In this document: piece by piece, positions 12,866-24,900 of the stretch
Position numbering within the stretch: the stretch's first letter is position 1
Layout: each line of letters begins with the position of its first letter
Notes under the pieces: model-generated
Database searches by the model: none
The model's input: only the letters and a program-made list of their open reading frames with translations
What the model was told of the DNA's origin: nothing
Assembly: GCA_037074765.1 (NCBI GenBank)
Contig: JBAMDO010000580.1
Location: 930,001 to 994,000 of the forward strand
Length of the DNA: 64,000 bases
Origin: Mansonella perstans
Lineage: Eukaryota; Nematoda; Chromadorea; Rhabditida; Onchocercidae
Direction of reading: 5' to 3'
Translations under genes and position numbers: made by a program

Positions 12866-13489
12866 TGTTATAATTGGAAAAAAGGAGTGAGGAAATGCAA
12901 AGCTAAGTGAAAAAAAAAAAGAAACAGCCAGAAAAATTATCTTTTCAGGAGATGAAAAAATATTTAAATGAAATCAGAATTGATCGACAAATTGAATTTT
13001 AGTGGAAATTATTAAATTTTAATAATGATTAAATTTTGTCTTCTTTGATCATATTTTAGTATGCAACAAATAAAGAGATATCTTTTTTTTTTTTTTCAGA
13101 TTCCAAAATTATTTCCCAGAATGATTGAGAATTACTAAAAATTCTTTAAGATTAATTAATTAATTACAAATCCATGAAGTGCAACAATACAAACTTTCCT
13201 TCCTTCTCCTTCTTCTCCTCCTTCTCTACTGTTATCATTTTTGGGGACCGACCATGAGAATGAATAAATGTCATTTCTCGTATAGCTACTCATACATCAA
13301 TTTTGTAACCTTTAACCTCACTCTCATCACTATGAGACTCAAATCTGTATTGCTGCCAAGGAGATTAATATAGGTGCAATGCCTTAAACTAAACTAACAC
13401 AATGCTACCCATCTCTCCCTACATACACACACACATACCACACACACTGCGCAAGTATTAATATAATGAAATTGACAATGAGCTTTGCC

Positions 13490-13572
13490 AGATGAAACAA
13501 GGATTCGAACCTACGACCCCAAAGATGATTGTTTAACATCATCGTCTTCTACCACTTAGCTATCACACAATC
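13490..13572 (-). pseudogene. Degenerate tRNA or tRNA-derived element (Leu-TAA-like loop)
   Basis: The - strand carries a good A box (TAGCTAAGTGG, 13562-13552) and a perfect B box (GGTTCGAATCC, 13511-13501) at tRNA-like spacing. Between them is a strong anticodon-type hairpin, GATGAT...ATCATC, whose loop GTTAAAC would place TAA in the anticodon. However the acceptor ends (GATTGTG against TTTCATC) do not pair, the D stem is poor and only about three T-stem pairs form. I read it as a tRNA pseudogene or the head of a tRNA-derived SINE rather than a working tRNA. Confidence 0.5.
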
Positions 13573-15361
13573 TTACCTATTTCAATAGCACCGTTGCAAT
13601 CATAATAAAACCTAAAATGAATTTATTTTACAAATTAATTAAACTCCTAATTAATCCAATCTATTAAATGCCACGTATTAGCTATACTAATAGTGAATTT
13701 TGCAATTAATGCTAAGATTTAAGAGTTACTCGTAATTAATACTGTAATAGAAGATAATTTCCAATTGCAATTCTTTCGTTTTTTTTTTTTTTTTCTTTTT
13801 TTTACATCAAATCAATTTGATTCAGAAAAATGTTATTATTAACAAATATTATAAATTAAATTGACCCAATTTATTTTCTTTTTTTAGTATCAAATCCATC
13901 AACACTTGCTATTTGTTATTTACACCATAGAAGGAAATTCATTCCTTAGTTTTATCGACTTTAATAGAGAAATGCCATTAAATATTGAACCATTGTTAGC
14001 TTTTCAGTTAGATTTATCTTTCAATTTTAACTTAAATATTTTTTTTTTGCAATTTTGGTAACTTTCCTCAATGTTTACACGCTGTTTTAAATAATTGAAT
14101 AAACATCAATCGCAAAATTCTTTCTTTTCCATGTTTTTTCAATCTTTGCAAAAAACATAAAATAATACGATGATTTAAATTTGCCTTTTAAGACTGTATT
14201 ATTCCAAGATTGCACTACTTATCCTTTATTAAATAAATCAATGCTATCCTATTGAATTAAAATTTTTGCCTTTAGCACTATAATATATTTTATTTGCAAA
14301 TGCATTGAAAGTAAAATCAACTTGTCTGGTCAATAATATTTCACTGAAGAATTCATTGCTTTAATTTAAATTCCACTTCTCATTCTACAATTTCTAGTTA
14401 ATACTAACAAAAAAATTGTTCTATTCCTCTTTAAAATTTTATTTCCATTTCATTTGCAGTATGAAAATAAATGAATAACGCTGATTTATGCACAGTGTTA
14501 CTGACTTTTAAGGATATTACACACATTCATTATTCAATTGTATTCAATGAACACTGATTTCAACTTAATAGTTACCATATAGAAATAGGACGAAAGACTT
14601 TGGCACACACAGGAACAATACTTATACTCTCATATATAAGATAGAGTGCATAGCGAAACCAATCAAAACATCAACATTACTGTTGCGACACGCCATACTA
14701 CTCGCTCGCTGTCTATCAATCAGTTTTTTAAATGCTAATATTTTCAGATTTCTTCTGAAAAAAGATGAAAGGAATTTTAAAAAGAGAACAACGGAAATAC
14801 CTGACTATTTCAAATTTAAAAAATCTTCATAAATGAGAAAAAAAAACAAACAACAAGTGACATACTCGGATCCGTGATTTTGAAAAAATTGTAGTTTGAA
14901 TGCGAGTACAAGTACATGTGCTGATTAGGTGCTAAATTGATACACTATTAATCCCTCACAAAAATCCTAAATGCCTGTTCCAATAACAAAAGAATAGTAA
15001 TGTACTCTTCTGTTACAGATGCACTATTTTGCAATAAAACGCTTCAATTCTCAAAAAGTTTCAAATATTCCCATGTAAATAATTTACATTTCACATTTAC
15101 AATATTTTGGTCAACCGTATTTCGAATAAGCTAATGATTGAGTGAGTCGTTTCAACAGTAATAAACGAAAAGAGAATAAGACCAAACGGAATATATATTT
15201 AGAAAAAGTTACTGAGAAAATGAAATAAGGAAAATTTCACATGAATATTAGGAGAAAACTTCGAGACTACACCAAATTACATTATTCAGAACAGCAGTAA
15301 AAGCAGCAGCAGCAGCAGGACAAGTCGTACAATTCCTCCTTTCATAAACAACCAGAAGCTG

Positions 15362-17423
15362 CTAGCGAATTTGCGCAGATCGTGATGGTCGACTATATTG
15401 TAGCCTTGCGATATCACGACGACATATTATGCAGCTCATCCGCATTTTGTTTTCGTTGATTGCATGCTAAAATGAGAAATTTATAAAAAGGTTCAACACA
15501 GAAAATGAATGATAGATTTTTGAATCCAAATACTAACCAAAATTCAGGTTATCCTAACTGAATCATAAAGCAACATCAGCAAATTTCTGTAGCTTACCGT
15601 ATAAGGCTTCTGATTGCTTACTTAAATTAAGTTTACTAATAAATGAAATAATAACTGTTATACGTTTACAGAATACGTGATCTAAGAGTTTACATCGCGT
15701 GCTCCACTGCAAGTTTTTGCAAAAACATAACTGCAAAATTTCTTTATAAGTTAGGAGCACATATAAAGAACGTTGCACACATAAATTCAACGTATCAATT
15801 GCATCATATCAGCTTATGAACCATATTATCTTACATAACTGCGCAGAGCTTGTAACACAAACACGTAAATGGATTCAAAGGACCACAGATAAATGGATCC
15901 ATTGTAATTTTCATAAAACTTTAAAGATCACCTCAATTAACTGCACTGCACAGCTCCGACAAAATACTTTGTGACTGCAAGGAAAGGCTCGAACAGATGC
16001 ACGCCGCTGTACACACACGCAACACTCGTCATCTATTCCATTGGCACGATCTTCGGGTTCACAAGCAAGTTTTGTCTTCAACCGCTTCTGAAAACTCATA
16101 GAGATTTTTTTGAAATTAGTAATGTGAAACTTTGCATACATGAAACTTTATTAATAACAAGACGAAACTCTAGTCCAGGAAGTTTCAAGAATCAAATTTT
16201 TCTCGAAGAAAAGAACTCAATAATTTAGATTTGAGAGAATTGAAAAAGTCTTCCCGTGACATAAAAACACTAGTAGAAGGAAGAATTATCTTTTATGTCT
16301 CAAATCACCTGATAACAAGTAGCATACAAGAGATGTGATAAATTCATATATTTGATGCTCATGAAACAATACACTAAAGACATCTATCATTATTCTATAG
16401 AAGTTTTATTAAGAAAATTTTATCGCTTAAATTTTTCGTTACAATTGATTGCTAGCATCTTTCAATGTTCAGTTGAATCTTTAAATTCAATTTTGTGAAA
16501 GATACGAATAAAGTTTATGCTAGTTTAAAGAGTTCTTAATTAGATTATGCATATAGCTGCTAGCAATCTCTAAATGATTGTCTTGGAATAGAAAATAAGG
16601 AAAGTAATACCAAATAGATTGATTCACAATGTGAACTTTTAAGGATCATAACAATGCTACAACGAGAGATAGTCTCGAGATTACAACAAAAGCAATGATC
16701 ACAGATGAAGCTAAACGATCGATGATATTAGTAGACTACTGAAATGGATGGAATAATGAATAGAATAGAAGATCTCAAACTAAATAGGCAATAACTAGGT
16801 TAGCTAGGTAAATTACCCATTATTTCAGTGCGGTTTTTTTTGAAAGAGAGAGAGAGATTGTGGACATTTACGTGGGTTATTCCTAACTACATACAAAAGT
16901 TGGAGTTATTCGTTGTTAAGTGGATTCGTATATATCTATCCATAATTTAAAATCAATGGGCAGTGGTTATTGCAACTATTAATTGATAAATAATCAAGTA
17001 AACAGTAATTGTAAATATGGTAGAAGCATTCTCTTCTACTGTATATTATAAATAAATTTAGAGGAAAAATAATGCCAATAAAAGTGACAAAATAAAAAGA
17101 AAAATGAAACAGTGCAAGATATGTGCAATCAGTCATAATATGTGATATTGATGTGATCTTTGATATGAAAAGAATGAAACGTGAAACTGATAAAAAATAA
17201 TGATAATAATAACAATAAGCTAAATGATTAGCAAGATTGAAATAAATAATGAAATGAAATGAAATTTTACCAGCAAAGCATCAATATGTTGTCTTTGTGG
17301 TGATGGTAACCTGGCAGTAGAGCAACAAATAGACTCATTGCCTAATAAACATTGTTCATTTTCAGGTTCAGCAGCAGGTCGAACACGTCGTCTCAGGAAA
17401 TGTACCAATTCAGAGAGTACCAT
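15362..17423 (-). CDS. Small C3HC4 RING-finger protein, 137 aa
   Basis: Three exons in phase 0: 17423-17271, 16087-15932, 15466-15362 (stop TAG at 15364-15362). The second and third together make a C3HC4 RING: C73-x2-C76, C88-x-H90, C94-x2-C97 and C115-x2-C118 (CCVC, PCSH, FCRSC, CIIC). RING domains of this kind usually recruit an E2 and act in ubiquitin transfer, so an E3-ligase role is likely but inferred. The first 70 residues are basic then Glu/Pro-rich with no known domain. The protein ends 19 residues after the last zinc ligand. The first intron is long (about 1.2 kb), so a missed internal exon or different 5' exon is possible. I do not recognise a named orthologue. Confidence 0.82.
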
Positions 17424-17847
17424 AATATTTCACAACAATTACCACCACCTCAGGCCATCCAAACAAATACACCAAACAAACAACAGTGTGATCTACTAGC
17501 TTCTACCACAGCATAAAGGATCGTCGTCGCACGGAGATGTCGTACAGCGACACAACAGCAGTCAGACAGAAAACTCCTTGTCAATGGCCTCCTACGTCTA
17601 GACAGTCTTTTTCTCTCTTCCCTCTCCAACTAATACATTATCGATCTCATCTCTTTACTTCACTTCCACAATATACAATTGAATATGTATGAATGACATC
17701 GTGTCTGCACTCATTGTAATCGTGAGTCCTGACACGCCCATTTGTCTGGTACAGTGGACCTTTTTTGTTAAGTTCAAAACCAGGAAAGAGCATTTGAAGA
17801 ATGGCACGCACATATTGACTGTTTATGTGCATAAAGGAGCGAGCAAA
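17424..17847. other. Upstream flank of the RING gene; nothing distinct
   Basis: About 420 bases upstream of the RING-protein ATG, slightly richer in GC than the surroundings (for example 17500-17600) and so probably containing the promoter. No TATA box, clear splice-leader acceptor or other motif stands out. Confidence 0.4.
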
Positions 17848-18460
17848 TTGATCAAGTCAAGTGACAAACAGACGTATGATACGTGAAATGACAAAGAGAT
17901 GTATGATACGTAGCTAAATTGATCAGGTCAAATGACAAACAGACGTATGATACGTGAAATGACAAAGAGATGTATGATACGTAGCTAAATTGATCAGGTC
18001 AAATGACAAACAGACGTATGATACGTGAAATGACAAAGAGATGTATGATACGTAGCTAAATTGATCAGGTCAAATGACAAACAGACGTATGATACGCGAA
18101 GTGGTACGTGAAATGACAAAGAGATGTATGATATGTAGCAAAATTGATCAGGTCAAATGACAAACAGACGTATGATACGTGAAATGATACGGGAAATGAC
18201 AGAGATATATGATCCGCAGCAAATTGATTAGGTCAAATGATAAAGAAACGTATGGTACGTGAGGTAATACGTGAAATGACAAAGAGATGTATGATAGCAA
18301 CAAAATTGATCAGATCAAATGACAAACAGACGTATGATACGTGAAATGATACGGGGAATGACAGAGATGCATGATCCGTAGCAAATTAATTAGGTCAAAT
18401 GACAAAGAAACGTATGGTACGTGGCAAATGGTCAGGTCAAATAGCCGTATGATACGTGAA
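17848..18460 (+). repeat. 71-bp tandem repeat, about eight copies
   Basis: The unit runs AGCTAAATTGATCAGGTCAA, then ATGACAAACAGACGTATGAT, then ACGTGAAATGACAAAGAGAT and GTATGATACGT. Copies at about 17911, 17982 and 18053 are almost identical; later ones are shortened or carry local duplications of GATACGTGAAATGA. Each unit is itself two related halves (the CGTATGATACGT motif occurs twice), pointing to an older dimer. The element lies between the RING gene and the MIF4G gene and overlaps no exon. Confidence 0.95.
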
Positions 18461-19355
18461 ATTAAACTTGCTGCCATTTTATCTTTTAACTATCATCTCA
18501 CTGTTCTCTTGTCCCATAAACAAACCGTTTATCAAAATATCAACTATAACAATAAGAATACACATACAAAATACTTTTTGAAAGGTTGCAAACGATTTAT
18601 GAGGAACAATCAGCGCAACTTATTAATTAAACACTGAAAAACGTACAAATAAAATAGGTAACGACTGTATCATCGAGGGTAATCAGTTTGTGTGGTGCAC
18701 AACAGTACACATACAACACAACAGGGAGGATATTTGAAATATAACATAGATATAAGTAAATGAAATATACGATTTGAAAAGGCTAAAAAAGGAATGAAGA
18801 ACCTAAAGCACCAAAATTTCTTCTTCAGAAATTATAACTAAAAGAGATGACTTACAAGTAGTAAGTAATATCTGTTATACAGATGAAAATTACATTTCGG
18901 AAATAAAACGCTGGGACAATTCGATGATGGATGTAACACTGTCTCAATTCACTTAAATTTCATCGATAAACGTAAGCAAGAGTGCATCTGAATCTTGATT
19001 TATTAAAACAAGCATATGATCCTCTTATCATTAAAGTCTATGAAGATTATAATAGCGGAACCATCAAAAACTAATGCATTTCCACATCCATCAACTTTAT
19101 ATATATTTGTGTATATACGTTATGTAACCTTATTTAATATTCACGTATTATAAAATAAGAAATAAAACAGCGTAAAGAATCGAATGTACAATTAATCGAT
19201 TCATGTAAGCCAAGAGTACAAAAACATGAGGTAAATCATTAGTGACTCCACTGAAGCATAACCAAAACATGAGCTATCAATACCGTCGTTGCCTGTCGAA
19301 TTTTATAAAACACTTCCAATCCAAACAAAAAATTATAATGCATACAGAAAACAAA
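18461..19355. other. Intergenic, downstream of the MIF4G gene
   Basis: About 900 bases of AT-rich sequence between the 71-bp array and the last MIF4G exon. Open frames here are short and without domains. I see nothing else to annotate. Confidence 0.5.
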
Positions 19356-21426
19356 CTAAACTCTAATTCTACACGTTTGTGTGCTGACATTAACCAATGT
19401 TTTTGCATGTCGACTGGTCCACTCGTGCATCATAATCATAGTATCTAGCAATGCTTTCCGTGCTTCCCTGCAATTAATAACTATCAAATAAATTCTTTAT
19501 TCATGATCCTTTGATTATCGCCTGCCAGCGCAGTGCAAGCTTATTATATTTTAAAAGTGTGCTCAGATTTATTCGGACTTGTCATCACTCATCAGCATTC
19601 GAATTAATAAACTAAATGAATCGTATAACTATAAAAAACAATAACTTGCTAAAACAGTTTTCAGCATTAGATCTGTAACTGTTTATTTTTTATTCAGCTC
19701 ATAATAAAAAAAAGGGTCAGAATAAACTCCGAGATGATAAAAAAAAAAGGAAAAGTTAACTTTTAAAGTACAACTGCTAACTTTGCAGTTTCAATTTCTA
19801 AACTCACTTGGTTAATGTGATATTTAAGGTTATACCATCTCTCACAGCAACATAACATTCATCTACTAATTCTGGCCACTTCATCCAAAGTTTTCGTTGC
19901 GCGAAACGACACACCTCATATAGTGCACAAGCACAATTCGATTCAATCTCTTCAATCTCATCTGCCTGCAGTTGTTTCGATGCATGAGAATAGTGCCTAA
20001 TCAAACAGCTTTAAAATATGGCATAAATAAGGTGAAAGGAAACAAAATTTTTTTTTTTTTTTCTAAACATACTTCGCCCATTATTGTTTCCAGCCATCCT
20101 TTAATTGATGAAATGATACAGAACAAAATATCATTCGATTCCAGATCACACCGCGCATGTTCTCGAGGCCAATTAGCAATCAAAAGATATGCCACAAGTT
20201 CCGGAAGCTCGGTTTTTCCACCAGTTAAGACGTAATTTGACATTAAAACATTAATTTCTTGTGCAAAAGCCGATCGAAAGCCTTTTTGTCCTAAATTACC
20301 AAAAACAAGAATCTACATCTTCAGAAATTTAATTAATTTGTCTCTAAAAACTTTTTCGTGCACGCCTAACATTCCTTTTGCACCGAAAAACAATTTCTAA
20401 ATTAATCCTAAATAGATATCAATAAAAGCATACCAGTTAACTTCGTTATAATTACTTCATATCTGCATATACCAGCACCGCTTTACATATATCTTGAACT
20501 AGCTAAATTTCTGAAACAGTATGAATACATACAAAATTGGTAACTTACTGACAGCTATGATAGCAGCAGTTACTGCAAATCCTCTGACATCCTGTACGGC
20601 AATACTTGCGACATGACAAGCAAAGCGATTCCAGTCGTCGTCATTGAGGCATAAATTTCCATCATTTATCGTAGTTTCTGGAATAGAAATTTGAACCATT
20701 TTTTCGTTGCTGTCGTTTATATGAAAACAAATAATTTCGATGAAATAACATTTCCAGCTTTGATAATCACATTCCCATTAAATTTTTGGCTCTGATGAGA
20801 TTTTAGTATTTATTGTCTACTTAATATAAAAGACAAGAAAAAATTGCATATAATTTAAAAACAACTTAGTAAACCACCCATAAAACTAAGTATCATCCGA
20901 TCTTTCCGGAGATATAGGAAAAAAGCATTAAAAATTTATTAAATAACTTAAAAATCTTACTAAATTTATCATGCATTGAACAACGATCGTTTACAGCAAG
21001 GTTGAAGAGACTGATAAGTTCGTCCGCAGTTATCACAGAGCAATCCAGTGGTTGCCCTATTGTTGAACTAGCGAATTCACGTGAATCCAGTACCAATTCC
21101 CTGATTTGCGTTTTATTAATAGGTTGCTCTTCCTTCTTTCTACGCTCCGAAAACGATTTCCTTCTCGTATTACCATTGCTTAGCGCTGATTCCATATTTT
21201 TAAAGATCTGATGCTCTCGAGCTATCTTCATATTCCTCTCTTTCCTCTCTCCGAAATTTTTGAGCTGCGAATTATTTCTGGCGAGCGACAGTTTGTTTAC
21301 TTCTTTAGTACTATCGCGGTTCAAACTAGGATTTGGGCAAGAAATCATCGAATTATTATTAATTCTTGCCTGGATAATAGTCCACCATCGCACGTAGCAC
21401 ACATCCTGTAAAGTTATTTCCATCAT
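19356..21426 (-). CDS. MIF4G-domain protein (MIF4GD/CTIF-like), 360 aa
   Basis: Five exons in phase: 21426-20961, 20677-20549, 20290-20073, 19965-19808, 19467-19356 (stop TAG at 19358-19356). Residues 1-110 are charged and disordered (RRKSFSERRKKEEQ). From about 120 to the end the protein follows the MIF4G helical fold as in MIF4GD and CTIF: ADELISLFNLAVNDRCS, then WNRFACHVASIAV, GFRSAFAQEINV, then CALYEVCRFAQ with WPELVDECYVAVRDGI and a final helix KALLDTMIMMHEW. Proteins of this kind link mRNA 3'-end or cap factors to translation initiation. An in-frame TAA precedes the ATG. The gene starts 566 bases after the GOP-1-like stop on the same strand, so the two may be co-transcribed. Domain call is good; the exact orthologue is uncertain. 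Confidence 0.83.
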
Positions 21427-21992
21427 TTCAACTTACTATTTCAACTACGAATCACTTACAAGATCTTCTTGCAACAGTAATATTGCGAAGTCTAGATTGC
21501 TTCACTATCTTTAGCTAAAAGTCATAAAAACTGCTGAAAGTTTTTATGAAAAAAACTATTAACAAAAATTAAAGTACCAAAAATGTAATGGAAGTAGATA
21601 TATTAATGCAATGCATTTTTCGCACGTAGAAATTATTAAATACGAAAAGGATTTTAAGCATTTCATTCTCAAAATTACAAATAAATAAAGTTCAAATTAA
21701 AGGATGAAATAGATTACAATTCAAATAGTACTGTTATAAACACTGCATAACTAAATCCATCAAAATGGATTTAGAATTTACCGATATATTAATTTGCTTA
21801 AAACAATATCGCATAAGGTTCTACAAAATTTTTATAAACATTAAAATAAGCTGCTACGAACTTATTAATGCAATAAATGATCAAACCTGTACAATAAAGA
21901 ACGCAGAATAAATGGGATAAAATAACAAATAAACACTGATATAGAATTACTATGATATACAATTTACACTACTTTTTAACATTTATACAATT

Positions 21993-24900
21993 TTAGGAGT
22001 CTTCTACTTTCCAATCTCTATTTGCTGAAGAGCCTATACCATGCTCAGGATCATCTGGAACAATATTTAATGAACCACAGGAAGATCTGCTGCTGCGTGG
22101 ACTGCTTACTTCTGACTGCCGCCGTAATGATCCGGGTGGACAACCTTTAACTATCCGAAATGGATTCTTGTTATTTCGCCATGAAGAAACCTTACGAGCA
22201 ATTCCAAACAAATCACAAATCTGATCCAACTTACATTGTCTTGCGACTTGTCTACCCTAAAAAACATTGTTTTTCCATGATGACTAATTTTATTTACGTG
22301 GAATTTATTTTTTTCCAGTGGCAATTATTTTCTTGAATTTCATCAACGTCTGAATTGAGAAAAACTTTCAATATAAAAAAAAAATTATAATTATATATTA
22401 TACTTATACATTATATAAGCAAAATTGGAGCCTTATATATTAACAACATTTTATCTTACTACCGTTGATTGACTGAACAAAAATAAGTTTGGATCCCGAT
22501 GCATGGTAAATATTTTCACAAACCTTGGTAAGGCGTTGCTTGGCAGCCATGCAACGGATATGATCATCAAATAAAAATTTTGCATTGAAATAAGCCGTAC
22601 TATTTGCTTCCGAACGATGGCTTGCATCATTAACAATGATATGAAGCGCACGACTTTCTCCAGCATCACCCGTCAGTTGAGTATCCTAAAATAATATATT
22701 CATTTATTGAAAAAACAAGTCACCTATGATCTTCTTCAAGAAAGCATAAAACTCACTTGCAAGAGACCAACAAAACGGACGACAGCCCATCCCATACGCT
22801 TGTTATCCGGCTCTACGAGTATCAACTGCGCCTGATCCGTAACAAGGAATAGATGGACTTTTTCGCTTTTCCCTTTCATTACAACTGTGCAATAGAGCAA
22901 ATCACTGTTTTCTACAACAAGCAATGCTATATGAAATATGAAATATAGAAATATGAAATATAGGAAGTAAAACTGAATCAGAAAATAAAACAACTAAAAA
23001 ATAGAAAACTTCCCTTCCACTCACGTTTTGTTAGAAGGATGATTAAACATTAGACGATTAAACCTACCGAGGTTAATACAGTCGTTTACTTCAACAGAAA
23101 CATCAGTTTTAGATGAGAGCGGTAAACGCGTTTCTTCTTCATTACGCAGATCTAACGCGAAGCGCCTCAAGTGGAAAAATAGCTGGATATTCTGAAAAAA
23201 AAAATACTTCTGGTATTTTAATCATACACATATAATTATTTATGCATAAACTTAAATTTTAGATATAATGTTTCATCAGTAGAAATTAAATAAAAAAAAT
23301 TTTCACTCTTCGAATTCGTTCCTCACTGCCACATGGAAGGCGCTTGCTAAGGGACACACCATTCAATGGTGTACAAGGAGGAGGAAGCAAAAGTGATGAA
23401 TCAATGCTGATACTTCCAATTTGGATTCTGTTCCGCTAAAAATGAAACAACCATCAAATTAAGAAGAGAATACTGACATGACTTTTGAAATTATAAAAAT
23501 GTTGAAACTAACCTCGAAATTATAAAATTCATCTTCAAACATTTCTAAAAACAATTCTTCCGAATAAACAGATGGTGTGAGCACGCTAATAAGGCTTGCT
23601 ATAACCTTTCCTGTTCTTCTTTCACATTCTACTTGCGCATCTACAGATGCATCAATCACCAACAGCAACTGCCTTAAGACAATACAGCATAATTCAACTG
23701 TTACTGTACGAATAAACGCGTCTGAAAATTCGCAAAAAATGCTTCAATCGCTTGGTATAGTGCATGGAGAGAGATTTCAACATTCTGCGCTTGGAAATTC
23801 CTAGGCTATTCAATCCAAACTGATGCGTCCATCGAAAATGAATCGCAACAGTAATATCTTAGACCGATAGTAAAATAACAATTATTTAGCAACTGAAAAT
23901 ATAACAACACCTTTTTCAGCACTTCTGGTTATGATATCCAACAATCTGTTCAGAAAATTGTGATCGGAAGCACCGAAGACATCAGAAGTGGATTGTACAG
24001 CTTCCAAAATTTCTCTTATTGCTCCTGAAATGCTTTTAAAATAAATTACTTGATTCTATGAAAAAGCTTGGTATGGTCCACAGAGAAATCAACATTCTGT
24101 GCTTGAAAATTCCTAAGCAATTCAATCCAAATTGATGCGCCCATCGAAAAGAAATCGCTTTCAATATGATAACAGTGTATAGAAAACAATAATACCTTTA
24201 TTCTGACAAAGAGCATAAATGAAAACAAGCCCGTAAAAAGCCGAATGATCATGTGTCGAACAAACCATCGCGTTCAGATACCCGTTAAAAAATGCACTGA
24301 AACTGCTCATTTTAAAACTAACTTAACGAAAATTCAAAATGCTCTGCATATAATATCAAACATGTAAATGAAACCTTGATTCAACGTCTTTTGCTTTCAT
24401 ATTTGCGAGAATCCACACTGTCTTTTCATTATGAATCCACTGATACTCCACATCGGAACCATCACCAAAAAAAAACGATGACAAAAGTGTTTGCACTGCC
24501 TATAAACTCAATTTATCTTCTACAATACGATTAAACATGAAAAATAAAAAAATCACCAACAACTGAATAGGACGATGTTGAGCCATGTCGATAGAAAAAC
24601 CTAGCTTAAAAAAAAAGTGCATCTAAAATACTTAAGGATCATTTCAACACTGAATCTACAACAAAACATAATTTCACAAAGAACTTTCTATTTAACATAC
24701 CTGGGAATCATTGATAATCAACAAAAACTGAGCGAGAAAAAAAAGAGCAGAAACTGGGGCTAAAATTGCAGCAGCGGGATGAAGACGAATACCGCCAAGA
24801 GAAGAAAGATAGAGCGACCCTAGCAGTCTTTCAAAAATTACTTCCATGAGCACACCAGAAAGCCTTTCATCCTAAAATAGAAGTTTTTATCCAAATTCGA

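Larger units (their letters stand above)
10175..15361. other. Intergenic stretch upstream of the kinase gene; repeats only
   Basis: I see no protein gene in these 5.2 kb. They hold trinucleotide and AT microsatellites, a 33-bp array, a 15-bp array and a tRNA-like element (listed separately), plus plain AT-rich sequence. A somewhat GC-richer patch at about 11820-11990 could belong to the kinase promoter or a 5' non-coding exon; nothing in it is diagnostic. Confidence 0.6.

Noticed and set aside
17647..17886. Overlapping + and - strand frames at the edge of the 71-bp array
   Set aside because: Partly repeat-derived, no domain, and contradictory strands.
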